From Devosia ginsengisoli (lineage in GTDB: Bacteria > Pseudomonadota > Alphaproteobacteria > Rhizobiales > Devosiaceae), in NCBI RefSeq assembly GCF_024707105.1, contig NZ_JANQAJ010000010.1, forward strand, positions 44,241 through 108,240: DNA of 64,000 bases, read 5' to 3'. The translations under genes and the position numbers were made by a program. The notes under the pieces were generated by a model, which had not been told where the DNA came from, ran no database searches, and worked only from the letters and a program-made list of their open reading frames with translations. The first letter of the stretch is position 1. Every line of letters starts with the position of its first letter. Below, piece after piece: positions 54,281-64,000 of the stretch.

Positions 54281-54562
54281 ATGATAAAGTCGTTCGGAAA
54301 CGAAGCTGCGCGGTCGGTCTGGGATCGGCGCTTTCGCAAAGGCGTTCCGAACGATGTCATGAAGGTCGCGCATCGCAAACTGACGCAGCTAAACAGTGCC
54401 GTCGACCTCAATGACCTCCGCATCCCGCCCGGAAACCGGCTGGAAGCGCTGTCCGGCGACCGGGCAGGGCAGCACAGCATTCGCGTCAATGACCAATGGC
54501 GCCTGTGCTTCCGCTGGTCCGAAGGGCAGGCCTTCGACGTTGAACTTGTTGACTATCACTGA
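54281..54562 (+). CDS. higB: HigB/RelE-family toxin
   Basis: 93 aa. FGNEAARSVWDRRFRKG, LRIPPGNRLEALSGDRAGQH and HSIRVNDQWRLCFRWSE with the Arg and Lys/His cleft residues are typical of HigB toxins that cut mRNA on ribosomes. Toxin-first order, followed 8 bp later by the antitoxin, is the rule for higBA. The promoter is AT-rich and symmetric. Confidence 0.9.
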   Translation: MIKSFGNEAARSVWDRRFRKGVPNDVMKVAHRKLTQLNSAVDLNDLRIPPGNRLEALSGDRAGQHSIRVNDQWRLCFRWSEGQAFDVELVDYH

Positions 54563-54570
54563 GGGTTGCC

Positions 54571-54864
54571 ATGGCTGATTTTGCACCGACACATCCTGGC
54601 GAAGTCCTGCGTGAGGACTTCCTCAAGGAGATGGGGCTGACCCAGTACGCCTTGGCCAAGGCCCTGGGCGTGCCACAGATACGCATCAGCGAAATTGTCA
54701 ACGGCAAGCGGGCGATCTCGCCGGATACGGCCCTGCGGCTATCGCGCTATTTCGGCACCAGTGCCGAGTTCTGGCTGGGCATGCAGGCAACCTACGACCT
54801 CGAGCGGGCGCGGGATCAGCATGGCGCGGCCATTGCGAGCCAGGTGCACCCGCGCGCGGCATAG
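54571..54864 (+). CDS. higA: HigA-family antitoxin (XRE-type helix-turn-helix)
   Basis: 97 aa. HPGEVLREDFLKEMGLTQYA and the HTH LAKALGVPQIRISEIVNGKR (about 31-50) match HigA; TALRLSRYFGTSAEFWLGMQ (about 57-76) is the conserved dimer region. It neutralises HigB and represses its own promoter at the palindromes just upstream. Confidence 0.92.
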   Translation: MADFAPTHPGEVLREDFLKEMGLTQYALAKALGVPQIRISEIVNGKRAISPDTALRLSRYFGTSAEFWLGMQATYDLERARDQHGAAIASQVHPRAA

Positions 54865-54923
54865 GTAAGCACGCGCCAGGGGCTTCCCGCGGATCAAGTC
54901 CGCGAGAAGCGATCGTAAAATGA

Positions 54924-54957
54924 GACCTCATGGTGAGCTTGTCGAACCACGAGGTCG
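54924..54957. repeat. Palindromic repeat, family A, half copy (A4)
   Basis: GACCTCATGGTGAGCTTGTC then GAACCACGAGGTC: a single arm with its own small palindrome (GACCTC/GAGGTC). Convergent gap between higA and the siderophore-binding protein gene. Confidence 0.8.
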
Positions 54958-54973
54958 GCAAGTGGAGCGCCGC

Positions 54974-55981
54974 CTATTCAGCCTGTGGCACCACGACCTC
55001 AGTGCTCACATTGCCATCCACCGCCGCGGCCAAAGCCGGTGGTAGGATATCCAGCAGATAGCCCAACGATAGCGGCGTCTGCCAGCTCATTGCCGCATAG
55101 GCCAGGCCCTTGCCGTCATCGAGCCAGAGCGAGCGGCCTTCCTTGGCGAGATCGAGATTCTGGTAGAGCGGCATGGCCTCCACCTTGGCCTGTTCGCCAG
55201 TCGCGGCATCCTCGATCGGCCAGATGGCGACATCCATGTCCAGCAGCCGCATATTCTCTTCGCTGATATCGATGCGGTTGTCGGCCTGGGCCAGCGCCTG
55301 CAGTTCGGGCGGGAAGGCCAGGCCAAGATCGATGAGGAACTTGCTGGCCAGGTCGTCCTGGCTCCACACGGTGAAGCCGCCTTCCTCACGCACATAGATA
55401 TTGGTGCCGGTCTTGCCGGCCAGTTGCGGGAATTCGGCGCGGGCGGCGGCATAGCGGGCGTCGAAGCCGGCGATGATGGCGTCGGATTTGTCGGTATTGC
55501 CCGCGGTTGCCTGGTCGATGATGGCAAGTTCGGCCTGCCACGGGGCGCCCCAGGGCTGGTAGCCGGCCGGGGTCACGATGGTCGGCGCGATCTTGGACAG
55601 TTCGGCATAGCGCGCTTCGTCCATGGTCACATAGATGGCGATGATCAGGTCGGGGTCCTGCGCCAGCACCCATTCGAGATTGACCCCGTCGGTATCCATC
55701 ACTTCGGGCTCGGCGCCCACGGCCTGACGGGCTGCTTCGGCCCAGGGCCAGGTGGCATAGGGATGGTCGCCCCACCATTCCTTGACGCCGACCGGCGCAA
55801 TGCCGAGCGCATAGAGGAAATCCTGCTCATGCATGCCCACCGACACTACCCGCTTGGGCGCCGCCGGGATCGTGGTGGTGCCGTAGACATGCTCCACGGT
55901 GACGGGGAAGGACTGCGCCGCGGCCGGTGCAACCAGGCCGGCGGCCAGTGCCAGGGCGATGAAAAGACGACGTGTGAACAT
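54974..55981 (-). CDS. Iron-siderophore ABC transporter substrate-binding protein
   Basis: 335 aa. A signal peptide (RRLFIALALAAGLVAPAAAQ, about 4-23) precedes a FepB/FhuD-type (class III) binding protein: VYGTTTIPAAPKRVVSVGMH and LEWVLAQDPDLIIAIY. No permease or ATPase gene is adjacent, so it must pair with genes elsewhere. Its 5' region has a pair of overlapping palindromes that look like an iron-response box. Substrate (a hydroxamate or other Fe3+ chelate) cannot be fixed. Confidence 0.88.
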   Translation of the reverse strand: MFTRRLFIALALAAGLVAPAAAQSFPVTVEHVYGTTTIPAAPKRVVSVGMHEQDFLYALGIAPVGVKEWWGDHPYATWPWAEAARQAVGAEPEVMDTDGVNLEWVLAQDPDLIIAIYVTMDEARYAELSKIAPTIVTPAGYQPWGAPWQAELAIIDQATAGNTDKSDAIIAGFDARYAAARAEFPQLAGKTGTNIYVREEGGFTVWSQDDLASKFLIDLGLAFPPELQALAQADNRIDISEENMRLLDMDVAIWPIEDAATGEQAKVEAMPLYQNLDLAKEGRSLWLDDGKGLAYAAMSWQTPLSLGYLLDILPPALAAAVDGNVSTEVVVPQAE

Positions 55982-56020
55982 GATGCTCCCTCAAGCTAGG
56001 TGAGGGAGGTTCTATATTGA

Positions 56021-56046
56021 TGACTATAAAAGTCAACTTAAGTTGA
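56021..56046. promoter_or_regulatory. Overlapping palindromes, probable iron-response box
   Basis: TGACTATAAAAGTCA (56021-56035) is a TGACT-N5-AGTCA palindrome of the kind bound by rhizobial RirA-type or Fur-type regulators. It overlaps TCAACTTAAGTTGA (56033-56046), a perfect 14-bp palindrome. They lie 40-65 bp before the siderophore-binding protein start codon, at promoter distance. Confidence 0.6.
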
Positions 56047-56067
56047 TGGTCCGACGCGTGTGACCTA

Positions 56068-56171
56068 CCCCCACCCTTGATTCCCTCCCCACAAGGGGGA
56101 GGGAGACGATGAACACTGGCGCCTCAGCCTGCGCCTCCCTCCCCTTGATGGGGAGGGATTGAGGGGTGGGG
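56068..56171. repeat. Palindromic repeat, family C, copy 2
   Basis: CCCCCACCCTTGATTCCCTC at the left and GAGGGATTGAGGGGTGGGG at the right, each half with CTCCCC-ACAAGG-like inner symmetry. It separates the iron-box promoter from the end of the GH4 gene. Confidence 0.85.
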
Positions 56172-56272
56172 TGGAGCAACGCGCACTGAAGTCGCGTCCG
56201 ACAAACCCAAACGGCCCCAACGCTTTCGCATCGGGGCCGTCCTTGGAAGCAGGGAGGACTTTGCGCCGCGAA

Positions 56273-57639
56273 TTACGCCACGCGCTGCTTCGGGGAAGTG
56301 CGGGCCCATTCGGGCAGCATGCTGCCATGGGCCGCTGTCAGGTCATCGACGAGGTTCCAGATCTGCTCCAGATCCAGCTCGGCTGATGTATGGGGGTCCA
56401 TCATGGCGGCATGATAGACGTGTTCGCGGTTTTCTTCCATCAGCGCCCGCACGGTCAGCTCCTGCACGTTGATATTGGTGCGGATCAGCGCGGTGAGCTG
56501 TGGCGGCAGGTCGCCGATATAGGTGGGCTGCAACCCGTTATCGTCGACCAGGCACGGCACTTCCACGGCAGCATTATGCGGCAGGTTGGTGATGACGCCG
56601 TTATTGCGCAGGTTGCCGTAGATCACCGAAGGCTCGCCGGTCCACACCGAATTGACGATGGAAGAGGCATATTCCTTGGACTGCTTGACCTCGATACGGT
56701 CGGCCTTGCGATACTCTTCCGAAGTCTGCTTCCAGCGGGCGATCTGCTCGACGCAGCGCTTGGGATATTCGTCCAGCGGAATGCCGAATTTCTCGATCAG
56801 GTCCTCGCGCCCCTCCTTGATGAAATAGGGGTATATTCGGCGAAGTGCTCGCTGCTTTCGGTGACGAAATAGCCCAGTCTTGTGAGCATTTCGTAGCGCA
56901 CCTTGTTGGGGCAGCGCGGGTTCCAGGTCGGCTTGGGCGCGCGGCCTTCGCGATAGGCGCGGACGAGGTCGGGATAGAGGTCGCGATAGGAGCCGTCGGC
57001 CTGGCGATGCTCGAATTTGAGGTAGAAGGCCATGTGGTTGATGCCGGCCGAGCGGTAGCGGATTTCGTCGTAGGGAATGCCGAGATCGTTGGCCAGCTCC
57101 ATCGCCGTGCCCTGCACCGAATGGCACAGGCCGACCTGCTTGATGGTGGGGTATTTCTCGGCAATGGCCCAGGTGTTGATGGCCATCGGGTTCACATATT
57201 GCAGCATGATGGCGTCGGGCGCGACGGCCAGCATGTCCTCGCAGATGCTCCACAGATGCGGCACCGTGCGCAACCCGCGCATGATGCCGCCCACGCCCAG
57301 CGTATCGGCAATGGTCTGGCGCAGGTTGTATTTCTTGGGCACGTCGAAATCGATCACCGTCGAGGGCTCGTAGCCGCCGATCTGGAAGCAGACGACGACG
57401 AAATTGGTGCCGTCGAGCGCCTTTTTCTGGTCGAGATAGGTCTCCACCGTCGCCGAGACACCCAGCGTGGCGATCAGCTTGCGGGCGATGACCTCGCTCT
57501 CCTCCAGCCGCGTCGGATTGATGTCCATCAGCCGTATCGTGGCCCCTGACAAAGCGGGGCGCTGCAGGATGTCGCCGACGATGTTCTTCATGAACACCGC
57601 CGAGCCGGCGCCGATGAAAGTGATCTTGGGGTTTGCCAT
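56273..57639 (-). pseudogene. GH4-family alpha-galactosidase/alpha-glucosidase, copy 2, split by a 1-nt deletion
   Basis: Restored length 455 aa, normal for GH4. The first frame has FIGAGSAVFMKNIVGDIL, QYVNPMAINTWA, LCHSVQGTAMELA and SAGINHMAFYLKF; it fails after FAEYTP. The second frame goes on with YFIKEGREDLIEKFGIPL. A fifth C in TATACCCCTATTTC (plus strand 56828-56831) repairs it. It is the first enzyme gene after the importer operon on the same strand (9 bp after the ATPase gene), so it probably acts on the imported sugar. Confidence 0.87.
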
Positions 57640-57648
57640 AAAGTGCTC

Positions 57649-59319
<1,671 letters not shown>

Positions 59320-59330
59320 CGTCCTGCCCC

Positions 59331-60512
59331 TCAATACGGATCGACGGCGTCGCGCAGGCCGTCACCCAGCGCATTGAAAGCGAAAACGGTGATCAGCACG
59401 AAGACGACGGGGCTGAGAATCCACGGATAGGAGCCGATCACCGAGAAGGTGCCGGTATCCTGCAGCAGCAGCCCCCAGGAGATCAGCGGCGGCTTCACGG
59501 CAAAGCCGAGGAAACCGAGGAAGCTCTCGAGCAGCACCACTGACGGCACGGCCAGCGTCACCGCCACGATGACGTGGCTGAGCACGTTGGGCAGGATGTG
59601 GCGGGTGATGATGCGGCTATCGGTGGCGCCTACGGCAATGGCCGCGCGCACATAATCGATGCGGGCCAGCGCCAGCGTCTTGGAGCGCACTTCGCGGCTC
59701 AACTGCGCCCAGCCCAGCACCGCCATCACGGCGATGACGAATGTCAGGAACACATTGGATGGTGCCGTCACCGGAATGAGCGAGGTGAGCGCCAGGTAGA
59801 GCGGCAATTGCGGAAAGGCCAGCACGAATTCCACGAAGCGCTGCACCCAGGCGTCGAGCCGTCCGCCGATATAGCCCGACGTGATGCCCACCAGCGTGCC
59901 GACGATCGTGGTCAGCGTCACCACGGCCAGGGCGATCATCAGGGAGATGCGCGAGCCGATAATGCCACGCGAGAGAATATCGCGCCCGAACTTGTCGGTG
60001 CCCAGCAGTTGGATCGGTCGCCCGTCGGTCGAGCCGAAGAAGTGGACATTGGCCGGGATGAACCAGAGCAGGTGGTAGCTGTAGCCGGTGACGAAGAAGC
60101 CTGTCGGCGTCGGGTTGTCCTTGATCAGGCCGGTCAGCGGCTGAAAGGTCACGGGGTCGAATTCGCCGGTGTCGCCGATCGGGTAGACATAGGGGATGAG
60201 GCTGAAATTGCCGTCCTGGTCCTCGAAGGCGATCATATCCGGCGGGGCAAAGGGCAGGTTGGCTGCCTTGGGGTCCATCGGCGCGAAGAAATCGGCAAAG
60301 ACCGAGACCACCAGCAGCAGGGTCACCAGAACCAGCCCGATCATGCCCATGGTCGAGCGGCGGAAGCGCCGCCAGACCAGGGTCGCATAGCCCTCATTGC
60401 CGCTGCCGAAGCGAGTTACTGCCGGGGCGGCTTCGTCGGCGCCTGTCGGCATCGGGCCGCCGGCGGGGTCTGATGGCAGGGGGATGGCGGAACGCGTATC
60501 GAGGTCGGTCAT
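59331..60512 (-). CDS. ABC importer permease, OppC-like
   Basis: 393 aa. Six membrane helices in the C-terminal two-thirds; LLGTDKFGRDILSRGIIGSR is the OppC/DppC signature and EVRSKTLALARIDYVRAAIAVGATDSRIITRHILPN the inner-membrane EAA-type coupling loop (shown across about 285-320). A long N-terminal tail of about 50 residues is Pro/Gly-rich. Insertion of about 60 residues between helix 1 and the signature is unusual and may mark the oligosaccharide subgroup. Overlaps the other permease by 4 bp. Confidence 0.9.
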   Translation of the reverse strand: MTDLDTRSAIPLPSDPAGGPMPTGADEAAPAVTRFGSGNEGYATLVWRRFRRSTMGMIGLVLVTLLLVVSVFADFFAPMDPKAANLPFAPPDMIAFEDQDGNFSLIPYVYPIGDTGEFDPVTFQPLTGLIKDNPTPTGFFVTGYSYHLLWFIPANVHFFGSTDGRPIQLLGTDKFGRDILSRGIIGSRISLMIALAVVTLTTIVGTLVGITSGYIGGRLDAWVQRFVEFVLAFPQLPLYLALTSLIPVTAPSNVFLTFVIAVMAVLGWAQLSREVRSKTLALARIDYVRAAIAVGATDSRIITRHILPNVLSHVIVAVTLAVPSVVLLESFLGFLGFAVKPPLISWGLLLQDTGTFSVIGSYPWILSPVVFVLITVFAFNALGDGLRDAVDPY

Positions 60513-61519
60513 TCGCTGCCTCCCCCCAGCCGGATGCGGGGGTCGAGCGCCACCAGCAGAAGGTCTGAAATGATGTTGCCGACGATCAGCGTGGCGGCCA
60601 GCACCAGCATGAAGGTGGCGGTGACATAGACATCGCCCACGCCCATGGAGCCGACAATGGCCGGGCCGACCGTGGCGAGGCCGAAGACGATGGCCACCTC
60701 GATTTCGCCGGTCAGCATATAGGGCAGCACCACGCCCTGATAGGCGACCAGCGGGTGCAGCGCATTGGGCACGGCATGCTTCATGATCACGGCGCCTTCC
60801 GGCAGGCCCTTGGCGCGTGCGGTCTCGACATATTGGCTGTTGAGCACGTCGAGCAGGTTGGCCCGCATGACGCGCATATTATAGGCCAGCCCGCCAAAGG
60901 TGGCGATGAAGACCACGGGCCAGACATGCTGGACGAGGTTGACGAACTTGTCCCAGCTCCAGGGCGCGCCGCCATAGCGGGCCGAAAAGAACATACCCAC
61001 CTCGCTGACATTGAGCCGGAAGACTAGGAAATAGAGGATGATAATGGCCAGCAGGAACCGCGGAATGGTCATGCCGAGGAAGGAGATGATGCCTAGCCCG
61101 GTATCGACCCAGGAATATTGCCTTGTGGCCGCCAGGATGCCCAGGCCAATGCCCAGCAGCGACGCGAGCAGGTGGCAGGTCAGCGCCAGGGCGATGGTGG
61201 CCGGCAGACGCTCGGCCACGACGATGCCGACATCCTTGTTGTAGAAGAACGAGTGGCCGAAATCGAAGCGGGTGACGATGCCCCCGATCCAGCGGAAATA
61301 CTGCACGATGATAGGGTCATTGAGGCCGTGGGCCTCGCGATACAGCTCGGCCTGCGCTTCGGCCACGGTGGGGGCAGCGCCGCCCTGATTGATCAGCATG
61401 GAGCGGATCGTGTCGCCATAGTCGCCCGGCGGCGCCTGGATGATGGCGAAGGTCACCACGCTGAGCAGCAGGAGCAGCGGGATCGCGCCCAATATGCGCA
61501 TGATCAGAAATCGAAGCAT
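60509..61519 (-). CDS. ABC importer permease, OppB-like
   Basis: 336 aa. Starts MLRFLIMRILGAIPLLLLLS; the OppB block GLNDPIIVQYFRWIGGIVTRFDFG and the coupling loop RANLLDVLNSQYVETARAKG are clear. It has six membrane segments. It is the first permease after the binding-protein gene, from which a family C repeat separates it. Confidence 0.92.
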   Translation of the reverse strand: MLRFLIMRILGAIPLLLLLSVVTFAIIQAPPGDYGDTIRSMLINQGGAAPTVAEAQAELYREAHGLNDPIIVQYFRWIGGIVTRFDFGHSFFYNKDVGIVVAERLPATIALALTCHLLASLLGIGLGILAATRQYSWVDTGLGIISFLGMTIPRFLLAIIILYFLVFRLNVSEVGMFFSARYGGAPWSWDKFVNLVQHVWPVVFIATFGGLAYNMRVMRANLLDVLNSQYVETARAKGLPEGAVIMKHAVPNALHPLVAYQGVVLPYMLTGEIEVAIVFGLATVGPAIVGSMGVGDVYVTATFMLVLAATLIVGNIISDLLLVALDPRIRLGGGSE

Positions 61520-61563
61520 GGCGGCCTCTTAATAGCTTGGGGCGTTTGGCCCCGGCGCCTCAG

Positions 61564-61724
61564 TCGTCTCCCTCCCCCTTGTGGGGAGGGATCAAGGGTG
61601 GGGGTGGGCCACTTGCACCGCGTTTGCGTGACCATACCCCCACCCTGCTCGATCACGGACCTAGCGAAGGGCTAAGTCCTATCTCGCTCTCCCTCCCCAC
61701 AAGGGGGAGGGAGACAGGAGCTCA
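61564..61724. repeat. Palindromic repeat, family C, copy 3 (rearranged)
   Basis: CTCCCTCCCCCTTGTGGGGA followed by AGGGATCAAGGGTGGGGGTG, then CCCCCACCCTGCTCGATCAC and finally CTCCCTCCCCACAAGGGGGA. The order of the sub-palindromes differs from copies 1 and 2, as if a copy had been inverted or duplicated. It lies inside the importer operon, between the binding-protein and first permease genes. Confidence 0.83.
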
Positions 61725-61735
61725 AGCGCCGGTGG

Positions 61736-63806
61736 TCACACCGGACCCGCGCCGCCCGGTTCGCCCGGAAGCGTCTCGGGGTGCAGTTCGTAGTCGCCCT
61801 GCGTGTCGGCCGGAACGTAGACGCGTTCGCGGATAATGTTGTCTTCCGCCCAGTTGAACATGAAGATCGGGGCGCCGGCCGGGATATTGGCAAAGCGCTT
61901 GTTGATGATCAGCGCACCCGGATATTGGGTGAGCCCCACCGAATAGACGTTCTCGGTGAAGGTGTGCTGGAAGGTCTTCATCAGCTCGACGCGTTCGGCA
62001 TTGTCGCTGGTGGCGACAAAGGCGTTCACCGCATCGACCAGTTCCTGCTCGAAGGGCAGGAGATCCACTGTTCCGTCCGTGCCGGCGCGGTGGAAATAGC
62101 TCGTCTGCGGACCTGTGGGGGCGAGGAAGGTCGTGCCCTGCACCACCGAGACCACTTCGGCGCCCTGGCGGCGGACATGCCAGTCGAACTGGCCGGCCTG
62201 CTGCATGTCGTCACGCGAGGTTCCCGCCTGGAAATTGGCGATGACGCGCAGGCCGAGCGGTTCCATCATGGCGATAACGCCTTCGGCCAGGTTGGTGTCG
62301 GTCGCATAATCCGTATTGGCGAGCAGGGTGATTTCCACATCCGCGCCGCCATCGGGCAGGTTGCGCACGCCATTGCCGTCGGTATCGATCAGGCCGATGC
62401 CGTCGAGCAGGGCGTTGGCCGCCTCCAGGTTATAGGGGTAGTAGACCGTCGAGGCCTTGTCATAATAGGCCGTGCCGGCATAGAGGCCGCCCGGATAGAT
62501 GGCGGTGAACGGACCGCGGACCAGCGAGTCGCCCAGCCGCTGCCGGTCGATGGCGATCGAGACGGCCTTGCGGAAATCGAGGTTCCGGTTCAGTTCGTGG
62601 ATGGCCTGGCCGCGGGCATCGGGTTCGCCCCAGCCATTGGCCGAGAGGTTGAATTCCAGCGCATAGCCGATGGTGCGGGCGCCGAATTGCAGACGGGCAG
62701 GGGCGGTGTCTTCAGCCGAGCGGCGCAGGGCTTCGACATAGCTTTCGGCCTGTTCGAGGTTGGAGAAGTCGCCCGAACCGGCAACGGCCTGCACGTCGCG
62801 GTCGGCCCAGGTGCTGAGCCGGTAGTGCATTTCGTTCAGATAGGGCAACTGGTTGCCGTTCTCGTCGACCTTCCAGTAATAGGGGTTGCGGCGCATCACC
62901 ACGATGTCGTCCGGCCGGTATTCCACCGGCACCCAGGCGCCCATGACCGGCATGTTCATATATTCCGGCGGGAAGGCGTTTTTGAACTGCTCGTAGGTGT
63001 TGTCGGAATATTTGGGGTGCTGGGGCTTCAGGATATGGCTCGGGCCGGGGCAGAAGGTGCCATAGGCCATGGCATAGAGATATTGCGTCGGCCGGACTTC
63101 CTTGAAGGTCCATTTGATCGTGTAGGGATCGAGCGCTTCCAGCGTGGTGCCGACGCCGAAGGTCTCGGGTGTGCCGCCATTGAGCGGGGACACATTGGAA
63201 TCCATGATGGCGTCGTCCCAGTAGAACATCACGTCATCGGCGTCGAAGGGGTCGCCGTCGGACCATTTGGCGCCTTCGATCAGGTGCATGGTCAGCTCGT
63301 GCCCGTCTTCGGACCATTCCCAGCTCTTGGCCAGGTTGGGCAGCGGCTCGAGTTCGTCGGCCTTGACCTCGAAGAGCGGCCCGGTGCGCGTCAGGCATTC
63401 GCTGAGGCCGATATCGATGCCGCCCCAGCCCCTGGTTCTGGCCGGCGGTATAGTTCCAGTCTTCCGGCCGGCCGCCGATCACATGACGCATCGTGTCGCC
63501 ATAGACGCCGACGCCGTCGGGCATGTCGCCGGTCTTGAACACCAGGGGTTCCTTGGGCAGGCGCTCGGCGACGGGCGGCAATGTGCCCGCCTCGACATAT
63601 TTCGCGGTGACCCAGTCGGGTTCATGATATTCGGGCAGCGCCTTGTATTCCTGGATATCGGAAACGCTGACGAAGTTGGGCTCGCTCTGCGCGGCGAATT
63701 CCGGCGGATCCGGAAGTTCGCCCGTCAAATCCTGGGCCTGCACGGCAAGCAGCGAGACACCCAGCATCAGTCCTGCCCCGCCAAGGGCAATCGCTTGTTT
63801 TCTCAA
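61736..63806 (-). pseudogene. ABC importer substrate-binding protein, OppA/AgpA-like, split by a 1-nt insertion
   Basis: Restored length 689 aa, typical of Agp-type sugar-binding proteins of the peptide-binding (SBP_bac_5) family. TTG 63806 follows GGGAGG and gives a signal peptide (RKQAIALGGAGLMLGVSLLA). The first frame is lost after YTAGQNQG; the second resumes near GLSECLTRTGPLFEVKADEL and includes LTMHLIEGAKWSDGDPFDAD, the family signature. The extra base is near 63428-63433. It heads the operon SBP, permease, permease, ATPase, GH4. Confidence 0.88.
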
Positions 63807-64000
63807 TAAAACCTCCCATGGCAACGGATCGGCATTGCTTGCCGTAACCGGATACTCCCTTCCGGCTTCATTCCGTGCTCTGGCCAAAAGCCTACGCCTT
63901 GCCTTGGGTGAAGCAATCCGGAATGATAGAGACTTGTTCCGGGTTTCAAAGAAATCGGGGGATAAGGACGATTGTTGAGAGCCTCGTTCAGCCGCGCCGC
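63807..64000. other. Upstream region of the importer operon
   Basis: 194 bp before the SBP start. It is less GC-rich than its surroundings and carries no convincing frame. It presumably contains the operon promoter; I could not pick a clear operator. Confidence 0.4.

Noticed and set aside
54281..54864. HigBA as evidence of a larger integrated element
   Set aside because: There is no integrase, transposase, tRNA target or direct repeats flanking it; base composition of the neighbours is unremarkable.

Overview
GC-rich, densely packed chromosomal DNA of an alphaproteobacterium. The gene content (PuuD-type urate oxidation, a PuuE-UraD fusion, a MurD/MurL pair, petABC, an Agp-like importer with GH4 enzymes) suggests Hyphomicrobiales, probably Devosia or a relative. 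That placement is inference from gene content; no database was searched. I see no prophage, transposase, CRISPR array, rRNA or tRNA gene.

Layout. 1-1375: ArsR regulator (cut by the window edge), divergent SRPBCC protein, VOC protein. 1372-17704: purine catabolism: PuuE-UraD fusion, uraH, xdhABC, a nucleoside/nucleobase ABC importer (ATPase, two permeases, BMP-type binding protein), membrane urate oxidase puuD, guanine deaminase guaD, then malate synthase G. 17845-21181: CocE/NonD hydrolase and adenine deaminase. 21302-29651: topoisomerase IB, a CHASE4-GGDEF-EAL protein, a xylitol-dehydrogenase-like enzyme, MgtC, a receiver-only response regulator, a winged-helix/TPR membrane protein, an SMR transporter. 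29731-32352: overlapping murL-murD. 32488-42872: tandem YCII proteins, phosphoesterase, two NUDIX proteins, glutathionyl-hydroquinone reductase-like protein, GNAT, CCA-adding enzyme, DUF1059, AAA ATPase, hemF, exported hydrolase, trmL. 43117-46671: bc1 complex petABC and apt. 46949-51584: small enzymes, TerC, two MaoC proteins. 51787-63806: AraC regulator, two GH4 glycosidases, HigBA, a siderophore-binding protein and an Opp/Agp-type importer, probably for alpha-galactosides.

How it fits together. Guanine (GuaD) goes to xanthine, urate (XdhAB, matured by XdhC), 5-hydroxyisourate (PuuD), OHCU (UraH), allantoin (UraD domain) and allantoate (PuuE domain), all from one locus with its own importer. 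Adenine enters through adenine deaminase or is salvaged by Apt. Glyoxylate from later ureide breakdown can be taken up by malate synthase G next to the cluster. Electrons from PuuD's cytochrome c domain can join the respiratory chain to which the bc1 complex also belongs.

Two window-wide patterns matter. (1) Eight genes are each split by one 1-nt indel (near 9945, 20057, 28251, 31534, 37262, 39855, 56829, 63431); restoring the frame gives a protein of family-typical length every time, which points to uncorrected assembly errors rather than real pseudogenes. (2) At least four families of dispersed palindromic repeats (here A-D) fill most of the larger intergenic gaps.
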